From contig JABHNP010000346.1 of NCBI GenBank assembly GCA_018694455.1, forward strand, positions 1 through 7,058: DNA of 7,058 nucleotides, given 5' to 3'. Numbering within the stretch: position 1 is the first letter of the stretch; each line of letters opens with the position of its first letter. Below, piece after piece: positions 1 to 6,509 of the stretch. The position numbers and the translations under genes are program-made. This DNA is from Planctomycetaceae bacterium (GTDB taxonomy: Bacteria; Planctomycetota; Planctomycetia; Pirellulales; UBA1268). The notes under the pieces are model-generated. The model saw only the letters and a list, made by a program, of their open reading frames with translations, was not told the origin of the DNA and made no database searches.

Positions 1-292
1 CAGTTCGAGTAAATGCTTGGAGGACAAAGACTAATGCAATGGCTGCCTCACACGCTGCAACGGAAAGCACGAAAACTACGAGGACATGTCCACCGAAGTC
101 GCCGTGATAGCGGCTCCAGGCTACAAGACTGACCGAGATACCTTGGAGCATGAGTTCCGCTGAAAGAAACATGACAATTAAGTTGCGTCTTGAAAGAATT
201 CCAATAAGTCCGAGGCTAAATAAAATTGCTCCAACCATTAATCCATTTTGGAGAAGCGCAAGGGCGGCGCCAAATAGTATGGTGAATGTCAT
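1..292 (-). CDS. nuoK: NADH-quinone oxidoreductase subunit K (NuoK), 3' end cut by window edge
   Basis: NuoK is a small three-helix membrane subunit of complex I, homologous to MrpC of antiporters, and part of the proton path next to NuoJ and NuoN. I translated 97 residues from the ATG at 292 and the frame is still open at base 1. Family members are about 100 residues, so only a few C-terminal residues should be missing. Hydrophobic segments lie at about 13-33, 38-59 and 69-93. The conserved RRNLIVM stretch (35-41) follows helix 1. The two membrane glutamates expected in helices 2 and 3 are present as Glu46 (in AELML) and Glu82 (in ACEAAIAL). The start is well supported: ATG overlaps the nuoJ stop as ATGA, and AAGGGAG lies 6 nt upstream. 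It begins about 10 residues earlier than E. coli NuoK. The family's usual ELMLNAVN reads ELMLQGIS here. The identity is secure. Confidence 0.96.
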   Translation of the reverse strand, partial: MTFTILFGAALALLQNGLMVGAILFSLGLIGILSRRNLIVMFLSAELMLQGISVSLVAWSRYHGDFGGHVLVVFVLSVAACEAAIALVFVLQAFTRT

Positions 293-1116
293 ATCTGGCT
301 CCCTTCTTGCAACGAGGATGCCTCAGTTTGGCTGCCCTCGAGGCCATTGGAAACGATTGCAATGGCTCCAATTAAAGCTACAAGCAAAAGAATGCCTACG
401 GCCTCAACGGCGACGAGATGGTGCCCGAAGAGTTCACCACCAAGCCGTGCCACTTGATCGGAAGCCAAAAGATCTATGCTCTCATTTGGTGTTTGGTTTA
501 CAGCGGTGCCACCGAGCGCAGCTGCCCTTGAGGGAGGACGGCAGCACAAAGGTTCTTCGGCAGACAGCCGCCCAATGGAAAGTGATAGAAGTCCAAGGAG
601 GACGGCCCCAGCTACTGTCGAAAGCATCGGCTCATTGGTAATTCGGTCTGATGTTGTGAGGCCAGTTGGTTGAGCTAACATTAAAACGAAAAGAAACATT
701 ACTAAAATAGCACCCGCATATACGACTATTGTTGCAACGCCAAGAAATTGAGCGCCTAAAACAAGAAGCACCCCAGACACACCTGCCAAGCAAAGAGCGA
801 ACCAGATTGCTGCGTAGACAGGAGAGCGGCATGTTATCGTTGCAGCAGCACTGACCACAGCAACTAGTGAAACCATAAGGAAAGTAGCTTCTTCTCCAAG
901 GTTTCCAAGTCGTTGTCCTGTAACGATAAAGAGACTCAGAGTTACGAGACCAAGAAGCCAGCCAAGGCGTCGCGCCGTCTTACTACTCCGGCCGGATTTT
1001 GGAAGTAGCAAGTAAAGGCTGACTGCAAGACACGTAACAGCCACTGCAAGCAGGATACCTGGAGCAATGAAATCAAAGCTGGCAGTTTCGGGAAATAACG
1101 CATTCCAGGGGATCAC
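289..1116 (-). CDS. nuoJ: NADH-quinone oxidoreductase subunit J (NuoJ) with N-terminal extension
   Basis: NuoJ (ND6-like) is a membrane subunit beside NuoA, NuoH and NuoK. Its third helix is thought to switch conformation and link quinone chemistry to proton transfer. The core is clear: RSPVYAAIWFAL (97-108), then the signature helix VVYAGAILVMFLFVLML (131-147), and a last helix with VEAVGILLLVALIGAIAI (237-254). Typical NuoJ is about 165-200 residues with five helices starting near residue 75 here. This protein has 275 residues, with about 75 additional N-terminal residues holding two more hydrophobic segments (about 17-38 and 51-66). A hydrophilic loop of about 50 residues (184-234) with a Cys191-Cys192 pair precedes the final helix. 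The start is GTG, overlapping the nuoI stop as GTGA, with AGGGGG 6 nt upstream. The only inner ATG in the region (Met81) falls inside a helix, so the long form is preferred. Gene identity is near certain; the extension is real coding sequence by frame and composition. Confidence 0.94.
   Translation of the reverse strand: MIPWNALFPETASFDFIAPGILLAVAVTCLAVSLYLLLPKSGRSSKTARRLGWLLGLVTLSLFIVTGQRLGNLGEEATFLMVSLVAVVSAAATITCRSPVYAAIWFALCLAGVSGVLLVLGAQFLGVATIVVYAGAILVMFLFVLMLAQPTGLTTSDRITNEPMLSTVAGAVLLGLLSLSIGRLSAEEPLCCRPPSRAAALGGTAVNQTPNESIDLLASDQVARLGGELFGHHLVAVEAVGILLLVALIGAIAIVSNGLEGSQTEASSLQEGSQI
299..305 (-). promoter_or_regulatory. Ribosome binding site of nuoK
   Basis: AAGGGAG on the minus strand, 6 nt upstream of the nuoK ATG and inside the end of nuoJ. 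It supports the ATG at 292, which overlaps the nuoJ stop codon. Confidence 0.7.
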
Positions 1117-1646
1117 AATGTTCCCCCTAGGTCTGCTGATTTCATTGGTTCAGCATCTTTTGTCATGTCGTACACACTAAGTAGCTTCTCTTTGTCAAAA
1201 ACCATTTCTTCACGACTCTTCCCTGTAAGGTCGAGAAGACTTGTAAGTTCAATAGCATCAACAGGGCATGCCTCTTCACACATGCCACAGAAAATACAGC
1301 GGAGTTCATCAATTTGAAAGCTTTCGGGATACTTTTCACGGTCTTCCCACGGGCTTTCAGTCGCGACGATATCTATGCAGTGGGCAGGGCATGCCGTGGC
1401 ACAAAGAAAACATGCAACACATTTCACGCGGTCGTTCTCATCTCGATTGAGTCGATGAACACCTCGGTAGATGAGTGGATTGCCGATAGTGGGACGTTGT
1501 TCTGGAAAGCTCACCGTGTTTTTCTTGCTAACAAGATGACGACCTGTGGTAGCAAGTCCTTGGATAAAAAGTGGTAAGTAGAGCCGCTCTGCAAGACCGA
1601 GTGGTTTTTCATCAATCCATGTAATTCCAGGATCAGACGGTTTCAT
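1113..1646 (-). CDS. nuoI: NADH-quinone oxidoreductase subunit I (NuoI), 8Fe ferredoxin-type
   Basis: NuoI carries the two [4Fe-4S] clusters N6a and N6b, which pass electrons from the peripheral arm toward N2 and quinone. The protein is 177 residues, within the normal family range. Both ferredoxin motifs are complete: Cys76, Cys79, Cys82, Cys86-Pro and Cys117, Cys120, Cys123, Cys127-Pro. Each cluster is expected to take three ligands from one motif and the fourth from the other. The N-terminal part (about 20-40) holds the amphipathic region that lies on the membrane beside NuoH, and RGVHRLNRDENDRVKC (61-76) is the usual lead-in to the first motif. The frame is open to 1856, but those extra 70 codons lie over the nuoH 3' end and do not look like NuoI. 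The ATG at 1646 has GGAGGTG 4 nt upstream and is one base from the nuoH stop. The stop overlaps the nuoJ start by 4 bases. The identity is secure. Confidence 0.97.
   Translation of the reverse strand: MKPSDPGITWIDEKPLGLAERLYLPLFIQGLATTGRHLVSKKNTVSFPEQRPTIGNPLIYRGVHRLNRDENDRVKCVACFLCATACPAHCIDIVATESPWEDREKYPESFQIDELRCIFCGMCEEACPVDAIELTSLLDLTGKSREEMVFDKEKLLSVYDMTKDAEPMKSADLGGTL
1123..1128 (-). promoter_or_regulatory. Ribosome binding site of nuoJ (supports GTG start)
   Basis: AGGGGG on the minus strand, 6 nt before the GTG at 1116 and inside the last codons of nuoI. Together with the 4-base overlap with the nuoI stop it supports the GTG, and therefore the long N-terminus of NuoJ. Confidence 0.65.
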
Positions 1647-1647
1647 A

Positions 1648-2940
1648 TTACACCTCCACCAGATCAGGTGATTGTTTTTTAATAGAAGAATTTTGAAGAT
1701 TCTGCGTTTGAGTAAATGAGTTGGGTGTACGGATTGGTCTGTTGTCCGTTGCTGAAGGAGTAAGTAGGCCAGCGCAAATCCATCCTCCAAAAAAGATAAG
1801 CCAAGGCCCTCCAATTGTAAAAAAGGCCGCAAGGCCAGTGCCAAGAGTAAATTCAAGAATAGTCCGGAACTCCTCTACAGTTGCAACAACAACAAGATTC
1901 AGTAGTCCAAGGGGCAGCATGACTTTCCATGCGAGATTCATGAGTTGATCAAATCGGAAACGGGGCCAACTCCAGCGGACCACCATGAAGAAAAGAATCA
2001 CAGCAAATATTTTGGCGGAAAGAATGCCGAACCTCAAAAAGGCACCAAGCCAGGTGACTTCTTGAGTACTCCCAGTGATTCCCCAGAAGTGCCATCCTCC
2101 TAGAAACATAATCACGATGAGAAAAGCAGCTGTAACCATATGAAGAAATTCAGAAACGAGGAAAAGGAGTAGCTTAATTCCAGCATATTCTGTGTGGTAC
2201 CCACCGACTAATTCTTGCTCAGCTTCAGGAAGGTCAAAAGGTAACCGAGCAGCTTCAGCAAAACTTGCAATAAGGAAGACAACAAATCCAAGTGGTTGAG
2301 CAAATGCGTACCAGAGACCGGTCTCCGCTTGTTTGGTCATAATAATATCAAGCCGTAAAGAACCGGCTGAGAGAACTACGCCCAGTAATCCCAACCCGAG
2401 CGGGATTTCGTAGGCAATCAGTTGAGCACTGCTTCGTAGGCCACCAAGAAACCCGTATTTATTGTTGCTCGCCCAACCTCCGAGAAGAACACCATAAATG
2501 GCGATACTTGAGAGCGCAAAAACCCAGAGAACACCAACATCAAGTCCGGGGGCGACCAGAAACGGTACTGGATCTGGAAGGCCGGGAATATTGAGTGGTG
2601 GGAGCACGCTGCCAAAAGGTATAGCAGCAAAAATAGCCAGGGAGGCAGTCAAAAGAACCAATGGAGCAGCGTTATACAAAGCTTTATCGACATGACTAGG
2701 TGTGAAATCCTCTTTGAAGATAATTTTTAGACCATCTGCAAGTGGTTGCCCCAATCCGAAAAGACGAATCTTCGTCAATGGAATGCCAACTCGATTTGGG
2801 CCTCGTCGGTCCTGAACCCAAGCAGCAATCCATCTCTCAACCAGAACTAAATACGCAGCAGCTGTCATGAGCCCACCAATAAGGAGACCAATTTTCACAA
2901 GTGCAGCAAGAGTTTCTGGTGTTGGAAGGAGTCCGGTCAT
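1648..2940 (-). CDS. nuoH: NADH-quinone oxidoreductase subunit H (NuoH) with extra C-terminal segment
   Basis: NuoH (ND1-like) forms most of the quinone chamber at the junction of the membrane and peripheral arms and the entry of the proton path. Diagnostic stretches are VERWIAAWVQDRRGPNRVG (34-52), LADGLKIIFKEDFTP (68-82), GWASNNKYGFLGGLRSSAQL (155-174) and the acidic loop AEAARLPFDLPEAEQELVGG (228-247) followed by YHTEY. I count eight core hydrophobic segments from about 13 to 355. Family members usually end shortly after the FDQLMNLAWKVMLPLGLLN segment (330-348); E. coli NuoH is about 325 residues. This one continues to 430, with an additional hydrophobic segment (about 366-393) and a polar, Gln/Ser/Lys-rich tail (396-430). 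The tail codons also hold the nuoI ribosome binding site. The ATG at 2940 lies 47 nt after the nuoG stop without a clear Shine-Dalgarno, and no alternative in-frame start lies between them. The identity is secure. Confidence 0.97.
   Translation of the reverse strand: MTGLLPTPETLAALVKIGLLIGGLMTAAAYLVLVERWIAAWVQDRRGPNRVGIPLTKIRLFGLGQPLADGLKIIFKEDFTPSHVDKALYNAAPLVLLTASLAIFAAIPFGSVLPPLNIPGLPDPVPFLVAPGLDVGVLWVFALSSIAIYGVLLGGWASNNKYGFLGGLRSSAQLIAYEIPLGLGLLGVVLSAGSLRLDIIMTKQAETGLWYAFAQPLGFVVFLIASFAEAARLPFDLPEAEQELVGGYHTEYAGIKLLLFLVSEFLHMVTAAFLIVIMFLGGWHFWGITGSTQEVTWLGAFLRFGILSAKIFAVILFFMVVRWSWPRFRFDQLMNLAWKVMLPLGLLNLVVVATVEEFRTILEFTLGTGLAAFFTIGGPWLIFFGGWICAGLLTPSATDNRPIRTPNSFTQTQNLQNSSIKKQSPDLVEV
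1651..1657 (-). promoter_or_regulatory. Ribosome binding site of nuoI (decides the start)
   Basis: GGAGGTG on the minus strand, ending 4 nt before the ATG at 1646 and inside the last codons of nuoH. It is the strongest Shine-Dalgarno match in the window and decides the nuoI start against an upstream in-frame ATG at 1856. Confidence 0.85.
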
Positions 2941-2987
2941 AGATTCTTTTAAAGAGGGTAGTGCTTGATGGTCTGCTGTTCGTGAGT

Positions 2988-4625
2988 TTATGTTCCTGTG
3001 ACCTGCTGCAACCTTAGGTCTACGCCAAGAGACGGCATGTCACCTGAAAGGGCTGCAAACCCGACTGAGTTTTTAGCTATTGTTTCCCGAATGCTCTCGG
3101 GATCATAAAGGCCCTGTCGCCCAAGAAGGCTCCAGAATACTCGGCCCTCAGGCCAGACCCCAGCTGGAGGCCGGATAGCTTGTTCAAAAGTCTGCGCCCT
3201 ATGCCCACAATTCACCCAGGTGCCATTACGTTCGGCGAATCCAGCAGCTGGCAGGCACCATGTAGCACGTTTAGATAGAGGAGAACGAAACAAGTCTTGA
3301 ACTACAAGGCAGTTCATATTGTCAAAAATAGCCGCGGACTCTTCATCACACCATGATGTCTCAGGTGTTGGATAACCGGCTGTAATCCATGCGGACTGGA
3401 CGGTTTCTGTTCGTATCTGCTCAAGAAATTCTTCCCATTCAGGGACGGTACTGTTTTCAGTAAGAGCTCCGAACATACTCAGTATCATTTCAATACCGAT
3501 ACGATTCGGAGACTTCTCTCCGCGGATCGTGAATCCTCCGGGAAAGGATTCGTCATGACCGGTTGATGGCACATGGCCCATCGCGAGATATGCGTCCGGA
3601 TCAATTGATCGTGCGACGGCACAAAGCATCCAAGCTTCTTCTATTGTGAGCATAGGCGAGACAGCAACGCCTAGTCGCCCCGCATCATTTAGGTCCTTTG
3701 AAAGTTGGCCGAGAGCAGAAGTCCATTCAACAGTGTTCCAATGTGCATGATTGCGGTGGCTTACTTCCACAATTCGTGTTGCATCATGAAGATGATGCCA
3801 TCCATACCGGCCCTCATCACACATCCACCATTTGTTTATATGCGGATTTTCTCTTGGCTTGAGTCGGTACACGGTGTCTTGGTTATGTTCTGTCACTATC
3901 GAACAACCTGTTGCACAACCACCACAGACATTTTCTGTTTTCTTTAAAAACCAGACTCTCTGTTGATATAAAAAATCTTTGTCACCCAAGGCCCCTACTG
4001 GACAAAGGTCAACAACATTTCCAGATAGTTTGTTGTCTAGAGGAAAGCCAGGGAAGGTATCTATTTCTTCCTTCGCCCCTCGAGCGGAGACCATAAGCTC
4101 TGCTGTGCCAGATACCTCTCTCGTGAAGCGGACGCACCGAGTGCACATGATGCAGCGGTCGACGAAGAGCGTTACTGTTGGTCCAACATCTCGTCGGCGG
4201 CTACTGAATGGATGAATGTCAGCCCGCCGTTCGCTCTGTCCGTGTTCAAAGTGATAGTCCTGAAGAAGGCACTCGCCAGCCTTGTCACAAATTGGACAGT
4301 CGATCGGATGATCGATAAGGAGGGCTTCCTCGATGCGGGCACGACTTTCACGCACAACCTCACTGTTGGTGACGATAACAGTCCCATCTTTAACGGGCGT
4401 TTGGCACCCGGGTACAAGCTTTGGGACCATTGAGACGTCACCGGTTTCAGCATTTCGCGTCCCTGCCTGAATAAGGCACATGCGGCAACTGGCGACAACA
4501 GAAAGTCCTGGATGCCAACAGTAGTGTGGAATCTCCACACCAGCGCGGCGGGCGACTTCAATGCAGTTAAGCCGTTCATCCGCGTCGATTTCGATTTCTT
4601 GACCGTCAACAAGGACTGTGGGCAT
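2988..4625 (-). CDS. nuoG: NADH-quinone oxidoreductase subunit G (NuoG), short form
   Basis: NuoG is the large Fe-S subunit of the NADH module and carries electrons from NuoF toward NuoI. All ligand sets are visible. N1b [2Fe-2S]: Cys36, Cys47, Cys50, Cys74. N5: His106, Cys110, Cys113, Cys119, the rare His-ligated form. N4: Cys158, Cys161, Cys164, Cys208-Pro. Optional off-path N7: Cys234, Cys237, Cys241, Cys269. The C-terminal half keeps only a remnant of the molybdopterin-oxidoreductase fold. Its closing part is recognisable (VVQDLF at 441-446, LPAAGFAERNGTW at 458-470, RAQTFEQAIRPP at 476-487). Total length is 545 residues, against about 780-910 in Thermus and E. coli. No frameshift is apparent, since the recognisable end lies just before the stop. 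No molybdenum cofactor is expected. The ATG at 4625 starts the usual PTVLVDGQEIE strand, 25 nt after the nuoF stop, without an obvious Shine-Dalgarno. The identity is secure. Confidence 0.97.
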   Translation of the reverse strand: MPTVLVDGQEIEIDADERLNCIEVARRAGVEIPHYCWHPGLSVVASCRMCLIQAGTRNAETGDVSMVPKLVPGCQTPVKDGTVIVTNSEVVRESRARIEEALLIDHPIDCPICDKAGECLLQDYHFEHGQSERRADIHPFSSRRRDVGPTVTLFVDRCIMCTRCVRFTREVSGTAELMVSARGAKEEIDTFPGFPLDNKLSGNVVDLCPVGALGDKDFLYQQRVWFLKKTENVCGGCATGCSIVTEHNQDTVYRLKPRENPHINKWWMCDEGRYGWHHLHDATRIVEVSHRNHAHWNTVEWTSALGQLSKDLNDAGRLGVAVSPMLTIEEAWMLCAVARSIDPDAYLAMGHVPSTGHDESFPGGFTIRGEKSPNRIGIEMILSMFGALTENSTVPEWEEFLEQIRTETVQSAWITAGYPTPETSWCDEESAAIFDNMNCLVVQDLFRSPLSKRATWCLPAAGFAERNGTWVNCGHRAQTFEQAIRPPAGVWPEGRVFWSLLGRQGLYDPESIRETIAKNSVGFAALSGDMPSLGVDLRLQQVTGT

Positions 4626-4650
4626 AGTAAAATAGGTAGCAGTAAAAGAA

Positions 4651-6015
4651 TTAGTGAGCGGTGACTATTGGCAAGGCAGGAACAGGATCAGTTTCCATAT
4701 AGCCAGTCGGATTCGTCTGTTTGATGTAGTCTTCAAATTCATCTCGAAATTTTGTGATGGAATTCTTTATTGGCCATGCGGCTCCGTCGGCCAAGCCACA
4801 GATTGTTGACCCTGGCATCATTCCCATGGTGTCCCCAATTTCCGTAAGGAGATCGAGATCACGTAATCTACCCTTTCCAGCTCGGATTCGCTCAAGCATC
4901 CGGAGAGACCAGTTGGTTCCTTCTCGGCAGGGAGTGCATTGACCGCAGGACTCGTGTGCAAAAAAACGACATGAATTATGTAGGAAGTCAACAATACTGA
5001 CAGTATCATCGATGACAACAACAGCTGCCGTTCCGAGCCCAAGGCAACCAACCGTTCCCGGACCAGTAAAATCCAGTGGCGTGTCAAGTTCATCTTCAGT
5101 CATCAACCCCATGGAGATTCCTCCAGGAATGACTGCTTTTGCACGGCGGCCTTTCCAGACACCACCACCAAAGCGATCAATCAATTCACGTGCCGTGATA
5201 CCGAGGGGTGCTTCATAGCACCCAGGTTTTTCCACGTGACCAGACAAGCAATAAAGCTTCGGTCCGTAGCTTCCAGGATCTCTTGGATTATTTGGATCAG
5301 CGGGAATACCAATCGAGCGAAACCACTCAATGCCACGCCTGGCAATCTGTGCAACGCATGCCATTGTCTCGATATTGTTCACAACCGTGGGCTTCCGGAA
5401 AACACCTTCAATCGCAGGAAAGGGAGGCTTGATTCGAGGCCATGCCCGTTTGCCTTCAAGGCTTTCGATGAGACCAGTTTCTTCTCCACAAATATAAGCA
5501 GCTGCGCCACGATGAAGGTATATGTCGAGAGAAAATCCACTGCCATGAATGTTGTCGCCAAGAAGCCCCGCCTCGTATGCCTCATCAATAGCTTTTTGAA
5601 GCGCATCCCAGCTCTTTGGGTATTCATATCGTAGATAGATGTATGCAGTACTGGCTCGTGTGGCATAGGCCGATATTATTATTCCCTCAAGAACTTGGTG
5701 GGGGTCATCTTCCATAAGGATTCTATTGTTGAATGTGCCTGGCTCACTTTCGTCTGCATTAACACATAGATAGATTGGCCCTGGATGATCTTTCGGAAGA
5801 AACGTCCACTTTAAGCCGGTCATAAAGCCAGCCCCCCCTCGCCCTCGAAGGCCAGAGGATTTCACCAATTCAACAACTTCAGCCGGCTTTTTTTCTACAA
5901 GTAACTTTTCAAGTGGGTCATATCCACCACGACTGCGGTAGCTTTCAATACTGAAGCCATTCTTGATACCAGCAGCTTCGAGGAGTACGGGTTGAAATGT
6001 GTCAGAGAACTTCAT
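4651..6015 (-). CDS. nuoF: NADH-quinone oxidoreductase subunit F (NuoF), NADH/FMN-binding
   Basis: NuoF oxidises NADH with FMN and hands electrons to cluster N3 and on to NuoG. At 454 residues it has normal family length. Visible in order: the glycine-rich FMN/NADH loop GLRGRGGAGF (55-64) with a following Lys69; the FMN-site stretch NADESEPGTF (86-95); CGEETGLIESLEGKR (176-190) with the acidic pair Glu178-Glu179; KPPFPA (196-201); and VVNNIET (211-217). An SLBB-type segment follows (about 255-340). The N3 [4Fe-4S] ligands come last: Cys357, Cys360 and Cys363 in SCGQCTPCREG, and Cys406 in STICGLADG. After GTF the family's frequent Lys-Asp-Arg reads Asn-Asn-Arg here. The ATG at 6015 overlaps the nuoE stop as ATGA, with GGGAGG 8 nt upstream. 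It is expected to form a dimeric unit with NuoE. The identity is secure. Confidence 0.98.
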   Translation of the reverse strand: MKFSDTFQPVLLEAAGIKNGFSIESYRSRGGYDPLEKLLVEKKPAEVVELVKSSGLRGRGGAGFMTGLKWTFLPKDHPGPIYLCVNADESEPGTFNNRILMEDDPHQVLEGIIISAYATRASTAYIYLRYEYPKSWDALQKAIDEAYEAGLLGDNIHGSGFSLDIYLHRGAAAYICGEETGLIESLEGKRAWPRIKPPFPAIEGVFRKPTVVNNIETMACVAQIARRGIEWFRSIGIPADPNNPRDPGSYGPKLYCLSGHVEKPGCYEAPLGITARELIDRFGGGVWKGRRAKAVIPGGISMGLMTEDELDTPLDFTGPGTVGCLGLGTAAVVVIDDTVSIVDFLHNSCRFFAHESCGQCTPCREGTNWSLRMLERIRAGKGRLRDLDLLTEIGDTMGMMPGSTICGLADGAAWPIKNSITKFRDEFEDYIKQTNPTGYMETDPVPALPIVTAH

Positions 6016-6509
6016 TCGTGCTGCCTCCCGACAGATTCGAGGAATGCATCTGCTTTTTCACTCGTAAGATCTTTATGCAAATCATTTCCTGCAAGCATAC
6101 AAGGTGCAAAGTCACAGGCGCCGAGGCATTCAGCAGGCTCAATAGTAATGGTGCCGTCGGGCGTTGTTTCGCCAGGCTTTATTCCAGCTTTTTTGCATAA
6201 ATGGTCAAGCACTTGTTCGCCACCACGAAGAGCGCATGAGATAGAGCGACATACGAACGCTCGAACTTTTCCATGTGGCTTTGTTTGATAAAAGAATTGG
6301 TAAAAAGTAAGAGTGTCTTGAACTTCTGCCGGGGCGAGATCGAGAAGTTTTGCTATCTCTACGACAGCTTCTAGTGGAACATGTCGGAGTTCATCATGAA
6401 CAATATGAAGTGCGGGCAATGTTAGGGCTTGTTTGGTTGGGTACCGCGAAGCCAAAGCTTCGATCCGTGCAACCATGTCGTCGGTAAGAATTCTGTGATT
6501 TGCAATCAT
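6012..6509 (-). CDS. nuoE: NADH-quinone oxidoreductase subunit E (NuoE), thioredoxin-like [2Fe-2S]
   Basis: NuoE is the 24-kDa-type subunit that holds the off-path [2Fe-2S] cluster N1a next to the FMN of NuoF. The protein is 165 residues, typical for the family. The N-terminal helical part (about 10-65) leads into TFYQFF (68-73). The thioredoxin-like fold then carries the ligands Cys87 and Cys92 (CRSISC) and Cys128 and Cys132 (CLGAC). KPGETTPDGTITIE (111-124) is a typical family stretch. A further Cys137, five residues after the last ligand, sits where many homologues have a hydrophobic residue. The ATG at 6509 overlaps the nuoD stop as ATGA, and GGAGC precedes it by 7 nt. The stop overlaps the nuoF start in the same way, so E and F are likely made in step. 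The identity is secure. Confidence 0.97.
   Translation of the reverse strand: MIANHRILTDDMVARIEALASRYPTKQALTLPALHIVHDELRHVPLEAVVEIAKLLDLAPAEVQDTLTFYQFFYQTKPHGKVRAFVCRSISCALRGGEQVLDHLCKKAGIKPGETTPDGTITIEPAECLGACDFAPCMLAGNDLHKDLTSEKADAFLESVGRQHE

Noticed and set aside
541..546. Adjacent Cys191-Cys192 in the NuoJ loop as a metal or disulfide site
   Set aside because: A lone Cys pair in a variable loop, with no nearby His or Cys partners, is not enough to support a site.
150..641. A plus-strand open frame of 163 codons
   Set aside because: It runs antisense to nuoJ and nuoK, both of which are secure; the product is Arg/Pro/Gln-rich and resembles no family I know.
1647..1856. A 70-codon in-frame upstream extension of nuoI starting at an ATG at 1856
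   Set aside because: It lies wholly over the nuoH 3' end in another frame, has no NuoI-like content, and the ATG at 1646 has a strong GGAGGTG and begins a normal-length NuoI.
4172..4612. A minus-strand open frame of 146 codons inside nuoG in another frame
   Set aside because: The nuoG frame here contains the N1b, N5 and part of the N4 ligands; the alternative product has no recognisable features, so it is a shadow.
2988..4625. NuoG as a frameshifted or degraded gene because of its short length
   Set aside because: The frame is intact from the N1b domain through a recognisable C-terminal end just before the stop, and it sits in a tightly packed operon; a naturally short form is the simpler reading.
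5236..5634. A plus-strand open frame of 132 codons opposite nuoF
   Set aside because: It is antisense to the conserved NuoF core, has no family resemblance, and is explained by low stop-codon density opposite a coding strand.
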